Source of the DNA: Neocallimastix lanati (nom. inval.)
Lineage: Eukaryota; Neocallimastigomycota; Neocallimastigomycetes; Neocallimastigales; Neocallimastigaceae
Direction of reading: 5' to 3'
Assembly: GCA_016946835.1 (NCBI GenBank)
Contig: JACVTC010000042.1
Location: forward strand, 600,001 to 664,000
DNA length: 64,000 bases
Shown here in pieces: positions 13,245-25,707 of the stretch (positions are counted from its first letter, which is position 1; every line of letters begins with the position of its first letter). A program made the position numbers and the translations under genes. Under the pieces are notes generated by a model. That model saw only the letters and a program-made list of their open reading frames with translations, was not told where the DNA came from and made no database searches.

Positions 13245-14040
13245 TGTTTGAGAAAGTGGGTTTAAAAAACGTGTTTTAAGTGGGGAGGTCAAATGTTTCA
13301 ATCAATGTTACAGGGCCTTTTTCCCTCATTTCCAAAAAAGGGCATCTTCTCTTATTTCAACTCTAAGTAACAAGACAAGACCCTCTATTTGGAGTTGCAG
13401 AAATTAAACTATTCTGTTACGGAGAAAGAAGGTCTTTTGGTTTTCTTTGCTCTTAAAGAAATATTCCGTTCTTATATTTTAGCTTCTTATTTCAATGGGT
13501 AAACTTTATATACAGATCACAAATCTCTTTTTAGGTTATTTTAATAACAAGTATTCCTTCTTTTTGATAGACATATACGTTAAATATCCATTTTTAATGA
13601 ATTTAAAATGGAACTATTATATGAAAAAAAAAAATAAAAAAAAAAAATAATATTTTTTTACTGATGCTTTGTCTCGTTTACCATTCTGAAAAGGTTATTA
13701 CTTTATTAATACTATTTAGAATATATCAAGGAATAGTACTCTTTAACCTCTTGAAGTCTATTCCCTCTCCTATTTTAAATTTTGTTAAAAAATATAAAAA
13801 AAAATTACTACTTCCTTGATGGTAAAGTTACTTTTTATAAAGATAAATCTAGAAAAAAAATTACTTGAAGGTTATTGAAGATGACGCTCAGAAACAAGAC
13901 ATTGTTTTTTTTTTTTTAAAAAAGCTCATCTTATCGGCCCAAGGAATGGTGTAACAAAAAACAAAAAACAAAAAACAAAAACAAAAAGATAAAAAAGGAC
14001 AATTGTAAGAATTAAAGCATCCTAATGAATTGGCCTTAGG

Positions 14041-14083
<43 letters not shown>

Positions 14084-17000
14084 TGTTTGAGAAAGTGGGT
14101 TTAAAAACGTGTTTTAAGGGGGAGGTCAAATGTTTTAGTCAATGTTACAGGGCCTTTTTCCCTCATTTCCAAAAAAGGGCATCTTCTCTTATTCCAACTC
14201 TAAGTAACAAGACAAGACCCTCTATTAGAGTTGAAGAAATAAACTATTCTGTAACGGACAAAGAAGGTTTTGCGGTTATCTTTTGCTCTTAAAGAAATAT
14301 TCCGTTCTTATATTTCAGCTTCTTATTTCAATGTTAATTCTTTATACAGATCACAAACCTCTTTTTTAGGCTATTTTAAAAACAAGTATTCCTTCTTTTT
14401 TGATAGACAGATACGTTGGATATCCATTTTTAATGAATTTAAAATGGAACTATTATATGAAAAAAAAAAAAAAAGGAAAAAAATAATATTTTTTTACTGA
14501 TACTTTGTCCCGTTTACCATTCTGAAAAGGTTATTCCATTATTAATACTATTTAGAATATATCAAGGAATAGTACTCTTTAACCTCTGAATTCTATTCCC
14601 TCTCCTATTTTAAATTTTGTTAAAAAAAAATTACTCCTTCCTTGATGGTAAAGTTAGTTTTTATAAAGATAAATCTAAAAAAAAAACTACTTGAAGGTTA
14701 TTGAAGATGACCCTCAATAAACAAGACATTGTTTTTGTTTTTTAAAAAAACTCATCTTATCTGCCCAATGAATGGTATAACAAAAACAAAAAGATAAAAA
14801 AGATACTTACAAGAATTAAAAAATTCTATGATTTGGCCTTAGGTTTTTTTTTTTAAAAAAAAAAAAATAAAAAAAAAAAAAAAAGAGATGTTTGAGAAAG
14901 TGGGTTTAAAAAACGTGTTTTAAGTGGGGAGGTCAAATGTTTCAGTCAATGTTACAGGGCCTTTTTCCCTCATTTCCAAAAAAGGGCATCTTCTCTTATT
15001 CCAACTCTAAGTAACAAGACAAGACCCTCTATTAGAGTTGAAGAAATAAACTATTCTGTAACGGACAAAGAAGGTTTTGCGGTTATCTTTTGCTCTTAAA
15101 GAAATATTCCGTTCTTATATTTCAGCTTCTTATTTCAATGGATAAACTTTATATACAGATCAAAAACCTCTTTTTTAGGTTATTTTAAAAACAAGTATTC
15201 CTTCTTTTTTGATGGACATATACGTTAGATATCCATTTTTAATGAATTTAAAATGGAACTATTATATGAAAAAAAAAAAAAGGAAAAAAATAATATTTTT
15301 TTATTAACGCTTTCTCCCGTTTACCATCTGAAAAGGTTATTCCATTATTAATACTATTTAGAATATATCAAGGAATAGTACTCTTTAACCTCTGAATTCT
15401 ATTCCCTCTCCTATTGTAAATTTTGTTAAAAAAAAAATTACACCTTCCTTGATGGTAAAGTTACTTTTTATAAAGATAAATATAAAAAAAAAACTACTTG
15501 AAGGTTATTGAAGATGACCCTCAATAAACAAGACATTGTTTTTGTTTTTTAAAAAAACTCATCTTATCTGCCCAATGAATGGTATAACAAAAACAAAAAG
15601 ATAAAAAAGATACTTACAAGAATTAAAAAATTCTATGATTTGGCCTTAGGTTTTTTTTTTTAAAAAAAAAAAAATAAAAAAAAAAAAAAAAGAGATGTTT
15701 GAGAAAGTGGGTTTAAAAAACGTGTTTTAAGTGGGGAGGTCAAATGTTTCAGTCAATGTTACAGGGCCTTTTTCCCTCATTTCCAAAAAAGGGCATCTTC
15801 TCTTATTCCAACTCTAAGTAACAAGACAAGACCCTCTATTAGAGTTGAAGAAATAAACTATTCTGTAACGGACAAAGAAGGTTTTGCGGTTATCTTTTGC
15901 TCTTAAAGAAATATTCCGTTCTTATATTTCAGCTTCTTATTTCAATGGATAAACTTTATATACAGATCAAAAACCTCTTTTTTAGGTTATTTTAAAAACA
16001 AGTATTCCTTCTTTTTTGATGGACATATACGTTAGATATCCATTTTTAATGAATTTAAAATGGAACTATTATATGAAAAAAAAAAAAAGGAAAAAAATAA
16101 TATTTTTTTATTAACGCTTTCTCCCGTTTACCATCTGAAAAGGTTATTCCATTATTAATACTATTTAGAATATATCAAGGAATAGTACTCTTTAACCTCT
16201 GAATTCTATTCCCTCTCCTATTGTAAATTTTGTTAAAAAAAAAATTACACCTTCCTTGATGGTAAAGTTACTTTTTATAAAGATAAATATAAAAAAAAAA
16301 CTACTTGAAGGTTATTGAAGATGACCCTCAATAAACAAGACATTGTTTTTGTTTTTTAAAAAAACTCATCTTATCTGCCCAATGAATGGTATAACAAAAA
16401 CAAAAAGATAAAAAAGATACTTACAAGAATTAAAAAATTCTATGATTTGGCCTTAGGTTTTTTTTTTTAAAAAAAAAAAAATAAAAAAAAAAAAAAAAGA
16501 GATGTTTGAGAAAGTGGGTTTAAAAAACGTGTTTTAAGTGGGGAGGTCAAATGTTTCAGTCAATGTTACAGGGCCTTTTTCCCTCATTTCCAAAAAAGGG
16601 CATCTTCTCTTATTCCAACTCTAAGTAACAAGACAAGACCCTCTATTAGAGTTGAAGAAATAAACTATTCTGTAACGGACAAAGAAGGTTTTGCGGTTAT
16701 CTTTTGCTCTTAAAGAAATATTCCGTTCTTATATTTCAGCTTCTTATTTCAATGGATAAACTTTATATACAGATCAAAAACCTCTTTTTTAGGTTATTTT
16801 AAAAACAAGTATTCCTTCTTTTTTGATGGACATATACGTTAGATATCCATTTTTAATGAATTTAAAATGGAACTATTATATGAAAAAAAAAAAAAGGAAA
16901 AAAATAATATTTTTTTATTAACGCTTTCTCCCGTTTACCATCTGAAAAGGTTATTCCATTATTAATACTATTTAGAATATATCAAGGAATAGTACTCTTT

Positions 17001-17278
17001 AACCTCTGAATTCTATTCCCTCTCCTATTTTAAATTATGTTTAAAAAAAAAAAAAGAAAAATTACTCCTTCCTTGATGGTAAAGTTAGTTTTTATAAAGA
17101 TAAATCTAAAAAAAAAACTACTTGAAGGTTATTGAAGATGACCCTCAAGAAACAAGACATTGTTTTTTTTTTTAAAACCTCATCTTATCGGCCCCCAGGA
17201 ATGGTGTAACAATAAGATAAAAAAGACAAAAAAAGACACTTGTAAGAATTTAAAGAATCCTAATGAATTGGCTTTAGG

Positions 17279-17320
<42 letters not shown>

Positions 17321-19728
17321 ATGTTTGAGAAAGTGGGTTTAAAAAGCGTGTTTCAAGTGGGGAGGTCAAATGTTTCAGTCAATGTTACCGGGCCTTTTTC
17401 CCTCATTTCCAAAAAAGGGCATCTTCTCTTATTCCAACTCTAAGTAACAAGACAAGACCCTCTATTTAGAGTTGAAGAAATAAACTATTCTGTTACGGAG
17501 AAAGAAGGTTTTTGCGGTTATCTTTTGCTCTTACGAAATATTCCGTTCTTATATTTCAGCTTCTTATTTCAATGGATAAACTTTATATACAGATCACAAA
17601 CCTCTTTTTTAGGCTATTTTAAAAACAAGTATTCCTTCTTTTTTGATAGACATATACGTTAGATATCCATTTTTAATGAATTTAAAGTGGAACTATTATA
17701 TGAAAAAAAAAAAAAAAGGAAAAAATAATTTTTTTTACCTACGCTTTGTCCCGTTTACTATCTGAAAAGGTTATTACATTAATTAATACTATTATATTAG
17801 AAATATATCAAGGAATAGTACTCTTTAACCTCTTGAAGTCTATTCCCTCTCCTATTTTAAATTTTGTTAAAAAATATAAAAAAAAATTACTCCTTCCTTG
17901 ATGGTAAAGTTACTTTATATAAAGATAAATCTAAAAAAAAATTACTTGAAGGTTATTGAAGATGACCCTCAAGAAACAAGACATTGTTTTTTTTTTTTTT
18001 TAAAAGCTCATCTTATCTGCCCAAGGAATGGTGTAACAAAAAACAAAAAGACAAAAAAGACAAAAAAGACACTTTGAAAGAATTTAAAGAATCCTAATGA
18101 ATTGGTCGTAGGTTTTTATTAAAAAAAAAAAAGAGATATTTGAGAAAGTGGGTTTAAAAAACGTGTTTTAAGGGGGGAGGTCAAATGTTTCAGTCAATGT
18201 TACCGGCTATTTTCCCTCATTTCCAAAAAAGGTCATCTTCTCTTATTCCAACTCTAAGTAACAAGACAAGACCCTCTATTTAGAGTTGCAGAAATAAACT
18301 ATTCTGTTAAGAAGAAAAGAAGGTCTTACAGTAATCTTTTGCTCTTACGAAATATTCCGTTCTTATATTTCAGCTTCTTATTTCAATGAGTAAACTTTAT
18401 ATACAGATCACAAATCTCTTTTTAGACTATTTTAAAAACAAGTATTCCTTCGTTTTGATAAACATATACGTTGAATATCCATTTTTAATGAATTTAAAAT
18501 GGAACTATTATATGAAAAAAAAAAAAAGGAAAAAATAATATTTTTTTATTAACGCTTTCTCCCGTTTACCATCTGAAAAGTTATTCCATTATTAATACTA
18601 TTTAGAATATATCAAGGAATAGTACTCTTTAACCTCTTGAAGTCTATTCCCTCTCCTATTGTAAATTTTGTTAAAAAAAAAATTACTCCTTCCTTGATGG
18701 TAAAGTTAGTTTTTATAAAGATAAATCTAAAAAAAAAACTACTTGAAGGTTATTGAAGATGACCCTCAAGAAACAAGACATTGTTTTTTTTTTTTTTTAA
18801 AAAGCTCATCTTATCGGCCCCAGGAATGGTGTAACAAAAAGACAAAAAGTCAAAAAAGACAAAAAAGACACTTACAAGAATTAAAAAATTCTATGAATTG
18901 ACCTTAGTTTTTTTTTTTTAATAAAAAAAAAAAAAAAATAGATGTTTGAGAAAGTGGGTTAAAAAAACGTGTTTTAAGTAGGGAAGTCAAATGTTTCAAT
19001 CAATGTTACAGGCTATTTTCCCTCATTTCCAAAAAAGGGCATCTTCTCTTATTCCAACTCTAAGTAACAAGACAAGACCCTCTATTAGAGTTGAAGAAAT
19101 AAACTATTATGTAACGGACAAAGAAGGTCTTGAGGTTATCTTTTGCTCTTAAAGAAATATTCCGTTCTTATATTTCAGCTTCTTATTTCAATGGATAAAC
19201 TTTATATACGGATCACAAACCTCTTTTTTAGGCTATTTTAAAAACAAGTATTCCTTCTTTTTTGATAGACAGATACGTTGGATATCCATTTTTAATGAAT
19301 TTAAAATGGAACTATTATATGAAAAAAAAAAAAAAGGAAAAAAATAATATTTTTTTATTAACGCTTTCTCCCGTTTACCATCTGAAAAGGTTATTCCATT
19401 ATTAATACTATTTAGAATATATCAAGGAATAGTATTCTTTAAACTCTTGAAGTCTATTCCCTCTCCTATTTTAAATTTTGTTAAAAAATATAAAAAAAAA
19501 TTACTACTTCCTTGATGGTAAAGTTAGTTTTTATAAAGATAAATCTAAAAAAAAAAAAATTACTTGAAGGTTATTGAAGATGACCCTCAAGAAACAAAGA
19601 CATTGTTTTTTTTTTTTCAAAAAGCTCATCTTATCGGCCCCAGGAATTGTATAACAAAAAGACAAAAAAAAAAACACAAAAAGACACTTTGCAAGAATTT
19701 AAAGAATCCTAATGAATTGGCTTTAGGT

Positions 19729-19759
<31 letters not shown>

Positions 19760-20548
19760 GAGATGTTTGAGAAAGTGGGTTTAAAAAAAGTGTTTTAAGT
19801 GGGGAGGTCAAATGTTTCAATCAATGTTACCGGGCCTTTTTCCCTCATTTCCAAAAAGGGCATCTTCTCTTATTCCAACTCTAAGTAACAAGACAAGACC
19901 CTCTATTAGAGTTGAAGAAATAAACTATTCTGTAACGGACAAAGAAGGTCTTGCGGTTATCTTTGCTCTTAAAAAAATATTCCGTTCTTATATTTCAGCT
20001 TCTTATTTCAATGGATAAACTTTATATACGGATCACAAACCTCTTTTTTAGGCTATTTTAAAAACAAGTATTCCTTCTTTTTTGATAGACAGATACGTTG
20101 GATATCCATTTTTAATGAATTTAAAATGGAACTATTATATGAAAAAAAAAAAAAAGGAAAAAAATAATATTTTTTTATTAACGCTTTCTCCCGTTTACCA
20201 TCTGAAAAGGTTATTCCATTATTAATACTATTTAGAATATATCAAGGAATAGTATTCTTTAAACTCTTGAAGTCTATTCCCTCTCCTATTTTAAATTTTG
20301 TTAAAAAATATAAAAAAAAATTACTACTTCCTTGATGGTAAAGTTAGTTTTTATAAAGATAAATCTAAAAAAAAAAAAATTACTTGAAGGTTATTGAAGA
20401 TGACCCTCAAGAAACAAAGACATTGTTTTTTTTTTTTCAAAAAGCTCATCTTATCGGCCCCAGGAATTGTATAACAAAAAGACAAAAAAAAAAACACAAA
20501 AAGACACTTTGCAAGAATTTAAAGAATCCTAATGAATTGGCTTTAGGT

Positions 20549-20579
<31 letters not shown>

Positions 20580-20727
20580 GAGATGTTTGAGAAAGTGGGT
20601 TAAAAAAACGTGTTTTAAGGGGGGAGGTCAAATGTTTCAGTCAATGTTACCGGCTATTTTCCCTCATTTCCAAAAAAGGGCATCTTCTCTTATTTCAACT
20701 CTAAGTAACTAGACCCTTTATTAGAGT
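11746..20727 (+). repeat. Tandem array of about 815-bp gypsy pol units (RNase H to integrase zinc finger)
   Basis: The landmark GAGATGTTTGAGAAAGTGGG (or near variant) occurs at 12427, 13241, 14080, 14885, 15692, 16499, 17318, 18133, 18939, 19760 and 20580. This gives ten complete units of 805-839 bp plus partial units at both ends. Each unit encodes, with frameshifts, EEINYSVTDKEG...AVIFALK...FRSYISASYFN...YTDHKPLF (RNase H). This is followed by TDALSRLPS, then YFLDGKVTFYKDKS and AHLIGPxNGVTK, and then FEKVGLKTCFKxxVKC (the integrase HHCC finger). The unit junction fuses TRPSIRV of integrase to EEINYSV of RNase H. The flanks are single-copy RT on the left and integrase core on the right, so one internal segment of one element was amplified. 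Every unit carries a T-run followed by an A-run just before the landmark. Confidence 0.85.
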
Positions 20728-21324
20728 GGGCCTGAATATTATAGGTCCTTTGATAAAGAATTTAAAAGGAAATAAATTCATATTTCTTGGTATGGATTAT
20801 TTTTATAAAAATGGGTGGAAGCCAAGGCTACAAAAAAAAAAAAACCATTGATGCAAAAGATGTTATTCAATTTTTTTTAAAAGATAATTTTTTTTTTTCA
20901 AGACATGATCTTCCAGAAATAATAATAACTGATAACGGAAGACAATTCATTTCTGACATAACGAAGACAATGGTAGAATCTTTATGGTTCATTCATGCAT
21001 TCGTTTTATAACTCTCCTCACCATCCGGAAGCAAATGGACAAGTTGAAAACACTAACAGAGAAATAGAAAAAAATTTTTTTTTACGCTCATATGTAAAAA
21101 TGAAAAAAAAAAACAAAAAAATTGGGATGACACTACTTCCTTCAGCATTGTAGGCTTTATGATCATCCAAATCTTCTGTTACAGGTTTTAATAGTTTCGA
21201 AATTACTATATGGAAGAAGAGACCTGTGGCCTTTTAAGTGTTCTTCTCCCCGTTTTAAACAGAGAAAATAATGAAAAGTGAATTAGAGTATAATGTCAGA
21301 AGATTCATTAGACATCAACAATGG
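20728..21324 (+). pseudogene. Ty3/gypsy integrase core relic
   Basis: Reads VGLNIIGPLIKNLKGNKFIF, then GMDYF, DAKDVIQFF, and LPEIIITDNGRQFISDI near 20905-20965, and then, in another frame, the PYHPEANGQVE-type region near 21015-21050. These are the catalytic core motifs of retroviral-type integrase. The first catalytic Asp is replaced (GLNIIGP where the family has GLDIIGP). The TDNG Asp is kept, and the Glu region is frameshifted. The frame EYNVRRFIRHQQW ends at 21324, where foreign sequence begins; integrase resumes at 21925. The copy is inactive. Confidence 0.75.
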
Positions 21325-21802
21325 GGTTGATGAAGCGATAAATAATATTCAATAGGCCATTTTGGTTATTAGCTTGATTATTATTATTTCTTATTTCCTT
21401 AATTAAATATCTAACCATTATATTAATAGGAGTTTTACTAAAGAAATTATTACCATTACAACGGACATAATCACATAATACATTTCGTTTGATAGTTCCA
21501 CTTAATCTACCATTAACTATATTTGTTTCTACGGTAGATGCAACTCCAGCACCTTCTATATTTATTTTAAGACTATTAGAAACATAATTATTATTATTAT
21601 CTATAAATCTATAACCATTAGCTTCTTGTAAATATTCTTGATAATTATTATTTCTACCTTTTGATAATACAGTTCCCCATTTACCTATTATATCAATACC
21701 TTGTTGTACTCTAGCATTATTAGTTCTTTGTTTATTATAACCATTATTATCATCATAAATATTTTGATAACTATTTATGATACGATGATTTCCTAAAGAC
21801 AT
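21308..21802 (-). CDS. Orphan coding fragment inserted in gypsy integrase, product unknown
   Basis: The 164-codon frame starts MSLGNHRIIN. It stays open upstream to about 21908 (VSEILRLDNNYDP just before the Met), so the whole foreign insert reads as coding. It is Asn-rich with balanced hydrophobic segments (INIEGAGVASTVETNIVNG, INIMVRYLIKEI), unlike chance AT-rich frames. The last few codons (IVDV and stop) come from antisense integrase sequence outside the insert. A TAG sits at the upstream edge, and there is no plausible promoter. I do not recognise the family. I infer an internal fragment of a real gene, host or viral, captured during repair, and probably not functional. Confidence 0.45.
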   Translation of the reverse strand: MSLGNHRIINSYQNIYDDNNGYNKQRTNNARVQQGIDIIGKWGTVLSKGRNNNYQEYLQEANGYRFIDNNNNYVSNSLKINIEGAGVASTVETNIVNGRLSGTIKRNVLCDYVRCNGNNFFSKTPINIMVRYLIKEIRNNNNQANNQNGLLNIIYRFINPIVDV

Positions 21803-21924
21803 AGGATCATAGTTATTATCTAATCTTAAAATTTCACTTACACCTTCAGGTAGTGAATTATTATTAACACTTGTATAACGATTTTGTTGACTATTTGCTG
21901 TATTAGGAGGCTCCTACATACTGG

Positions 21925-22003
21925 TTAGAAAGGTCAAAGTCCTCATCGAATATGCTTCATAAATATAAGTCGGGAGATTTAGTTTTAATAGGATATATTA
22001 ATA
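21925..22003 (+). pseudogene. Integrase C-terminal piece, continuation after insert
   Basis: Frame LERSKSSSNMLHKYKSGDLV followed by LIG is the conserved segment after the integrase core in Ty3 elements (xxKYKxGDLVLI). It joins directly to RHQQW ending at 21324 if the intervening sequence is removed. Confidence 0.7.
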
Positions 22004-22899
22004 TTAGTAAATAATTTTTGTGTAATTATTTATAAAATAAATTTTATGTAAATTTAATAGTTTATTTTTATTATAAAAAAAAATAAACAAAAACATTCTT
22101 TAAATAAATTTTTTTATTATTGTAAGTTGTAAAATAATTCTTTAAAAGTTAGAATTTAATTATAACTTTAGTATAACATTATAATATTAATAAATATATT
22201 ATTTTGTTATCAATAATAATAATAATAATTGTTGTATACTATCAATTTATATAATTAACAAACCTTAATAAATAGTAAATAAAGTTTATATATAAATTTC
22301 ATACTAAAAACTAGTATTTAACTCATAAATACAAAAAAATAATAAATAAAAAAATATTGACATGATTATATAATAAAACTAAATAAAACACAATATAAAA
22401 ATAAAAAATTAAAAAAATAAAAAAATAAAAAAAAAAAATAAATTAATAAAACATAACACGACAAAAAAATAAACAATTAAAATTATAAATTAAGAATAAA
22501 ATATATAAAATAGATGAAAAAAATTTCATAATTAAATATAATTAATATTTTTATTATTATTATTTTTATTTTATGTTTTGTTTCTCTGTAAAATTATAAT
22601 AGTAATAATAATAATAATAATAATACAATAATTATTATAATTAAATATTCATTATTCAATTATTTATCATTTACTATTTCTATTTCTATTTAAAATAATT
22701 AATAAATAAGAAAAATTTATAAAAATCTTTTGCTCATTAAAAATTATGATTAATTCTTTAATTATATTAATTCTAAAAAAAATATTAACTTTCAATATTT
22801 TTTTTTTTTTTAAAAAAAAAAAAGTATTTTCCATTGCTATTTAATTCCTTTTTTAAATTTCTAAAAACAGAAAAAAAAATTTATTTTTATAATTCAATA
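22004..22899. other. AT-rich spacer
   Basis: No gene is recognised. The sequence consists of A/T runs and short AAT repeats. The gypsy sequence above fades out without a visible LTR. Confidence 0.45.
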
Positions 22900-23800
22900 A
22901 AGAAAAAGATAAGTAAGGAGAATTGTTACAATTTTCTATTAAAAATTTTAATCTCTAAACTGAAGTATAACCTTTATATATATATATATATATTAATAGA
23001 AACAATATTTTTGATTTATTTATTTATTTATTTTGATATAGATCATTTATTGAATTATTTTAATATTTCAATATTTCTATAATTAATATCTTTCATAAAT
23101 TATACATTAATATTTAAATTTTTGTATTTTTTTTTATTCTAATATATGTTATATTATTAAATTCTATTTTATTTTTATTAAAATTGTATTGTATATCCTT
23201 TACTATACTAACTAGTATTCTACGTGAATAATTTGGTATATTAGGTGAACTAATTGCATCAATTCAATATTAAAGTTATTATTTGAATCTCTTATAAAAA
23301 TATTTTTGTTTTTATTTTTTGAAGAAGCTATTTTTCTATTTTTTTTTTCTTTTTATTAAATTTTTTTTTCTTCTAATTTGTGAAGAAGCCTTTTTTTTTT
23401 TTTTTAAGTTAAATAATAATTACTAAAATTAAATAAAAAAAATGTGATATGCGTTTTAAAAATTATATATATTTTAAAATAAAATAAAATTAAATAAATT
23501 AAAAAAAAAAAAAAGAATTATTTTTGATTTATATATAAAATTTTCTTTATTTTATTAAAATAACATTTAACCTCATTTAATATTATATTTAATTTTTTTT
23601 TTATTTTAATTCCAAATTTTCTAAAAATTAATATGATAATAACAATAAATAATATTATATGTTTCAAATAAACTATTAATTTTATTGGCTATTTTTTTTG
23701 GAATTAAAATAATTAAATAAATAATCATAATCATAATTATTTATGGACTTAAGATTTCTTTATATATATATATATTTTTTTTTTTTTCTAATAATTACTT
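22900..23800 (-). pseudogene. Deleted duplicate of the ankyrin locus
   Basis: 23260-23780 aligns with 25559-26080, the basic N-terminal coding part and upstream region of the ankyrin gene. Shared segments include TTCTTCTAATTTGTGAAGAA and TTAATATGATAA near 23620-23640. 22920-23200 resembles 24280-24520, the 3' flank of the same gene. The coding middle, including all ankyrin repeats, is absent. The start codon is lost: GAAGAAGCC is followed by T rather than the AT of the reversed ATG. I infer a segmental duplication followed by internal deletion. Confidence 0.6.
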
Positions 23801-23970
23801 TAATTATCAAATAAAAATAAAAATAAATAAAGAAATAACAATAACTAAAATAATAATAATAGTAATATTATTATTATTATTATCATTATTTATATTATAA
23901 AATAATTAATAATAATAAATAATGAATTAAAAAAATAAAAATAAATATAAAAAAAGAATAATAAATAATA

Positions 23971-24001
<31 letters not shown>

Positions 24002-24640
24002 ATCAATACATAATTAGAGTAAAATGTGAAAGAAAAAAGTTCATAATTAAATATAAAATATATATATATTATTTTTTCATTTATTCTATTTTTTTTTCTA
24101 TTTGATATTTTAATTATTATTATTTTTTTATATTTAAACAATGATTTATTATAATTTTTTATGTCTATATTTTATTATTATTATTTATAATTTATTATTT
24201 AATATTATTATTATTATTATTTCAAATTTTATTTCTTTTTCTATTTTTTTTTTTTTATTTTTTGATAATTAAAATAATTAATTTAAAAAAAGAAGAATTT
24301 AAAAATTCCTATATCCATTAACAATTTTGACTTAAATCTAAAAAAAAATAATATCCAATATTATATTTTTTTTTATTTATTTTTATAGATATCATCTATT
24401 GAACTATTTAATATTTCCTTTATTCTATTTTACAAATTATACATTATTATATAATTTTTAAGTATTTGTTTATTTTTATTCTAATTTTTGTTATATTATT
24501 TAAAATTATATTATTTTTATTTTAATTTATTAATATTGTTATTAATATTGTTATTAATATTATAATTGTTATAATTTTTTAATATTTTTAGTATTTTAAT
24601 AATTCTAAATAATTATATTTATTATTTATATTATTAACAT
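23801..24640. other. AT-rich 3' flank of ankyrin gene
   Basis: ATT/AAT repeats and T-runs without a recognisable gene. Part of it (24280-24520) is the parent of the duplicated flank at 22.9-23.2 kb. Confidence 0.45.
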
Positions 24641-24657
24641 TTTTTCTCTTATATTTT

Positions 24658-25707
24658 TTATCCATATTTAGATTTTCTTTTAAGTTCAATTAGATATTTT
24701 ATTATATTTTCTTTCGTACGAAGTCTACCTATTCCATAATATATATGTGGATGAAATATATCTTTAGGAGAATTAATTACATCAATTACTTTATGTATAT
24801 CTGATCCTTGTTCAACTAAATATTCTACATTTTTTTCGTTTCCACCTTTGCAAGCATAAAATAGCGGTGTTTCAGCATATTTATTTTCTTTATTAATATC
24901 GGCTCCCAGTTTAACTAAATATTTTACTAGATTTTCATTTCCACTTCTGCATGACACGAATAGAGGAGAAAAACCGAATGTATCTACTATTTTTATATTG
25001 TCACCATGTTCAATTAAATATTTAGCTATTTTTTCATTTCCTTTTTGACATGCACAATGTAATGTGTTTTCTTTAAATTGATATGCTTTATTTATATCTG
25101 CTCCATGTTCAATTAAATATTTAATTATATTTTCTTTTCCATCTTCGCATACTTTTACAAAATAATATTGAAAATTTTCCATAGAATGATTGGTTGAAAT
25201 TATATATTGATTATTAGACATTATTCCATTTAGATAAGTGACAGAAGTTGGGGTTTTATTTTTATATTGATAAAGTAACATGTAAATGAAATCATTGTCA
25301 TAAAATTTAAAGTAACCAAAAATAATATTTAATAACTGAATTTCATTATTCTTTATTAATTTATTTATTAATGAAGAAGATATGTATAGAATGTCGCTAC
25401 AATTCTTTAATATAAAGTTTAATCATCTATAAGTAAGAAAGCCATTTTCATAGATCTCCAAAGGAATATCGATTTTTATTGAATTATTTTTATTGATATT
25501 ATTTATTGTAGTTTTTAATAATTCTATATCTCCAATATTCATAACTTCTATAAATAATTCAACATTAAAGTTATTATTTGAATCTCTTCTAAAATTATTT
25601 TTATTTTTATTTTTATTTTTATTTTTATTTTTATTTTTTGAAGAAGCTATTTTTCTTTTTTTTCTTTTTATTAAATTTTTTTTTCTTCTAATTTGTGAAG
25701 AAGCCAT
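24658..25707 (-). pseudogene. Ankyrin-repeat protein gene interrupted by one in-frame TGA
   Basis: A 350-codon minus-strand frame starts MASSQIRRKKNLIKRKKRKI, a very basic N terminus followed by a KN repeat (KNKNKN) and a FIEVMNIGDIELL segment. A single in-frame TGA at 25423-25425 splits it into 94 codons and a distal open part. The distal ATG frame (24658-25281) has four ankyrin repeats, at its residues about 36-65, 70-99, 103-132 and 136-165, with YLIEHGADIN, TLHCACQKGN and TPLFYACKGGN motifs. Ankyrin repeats bind protein partners, and such proteins are abundant in anaerobic fungi. The remainder is undamaged, so the stop is either a recent nonsense change, possibly CGA to TGA, or a sequencing error. 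Partner and role are unknown. Confidence 0.7.

Noticed and set aside
12102-20018. Separate small genes inside the array (for example 14083-14292 and 19812-20018)
   Set aside because: They are open stretches of the repeated gypsy RNase H/integrase unit, frameshifted in every copy.
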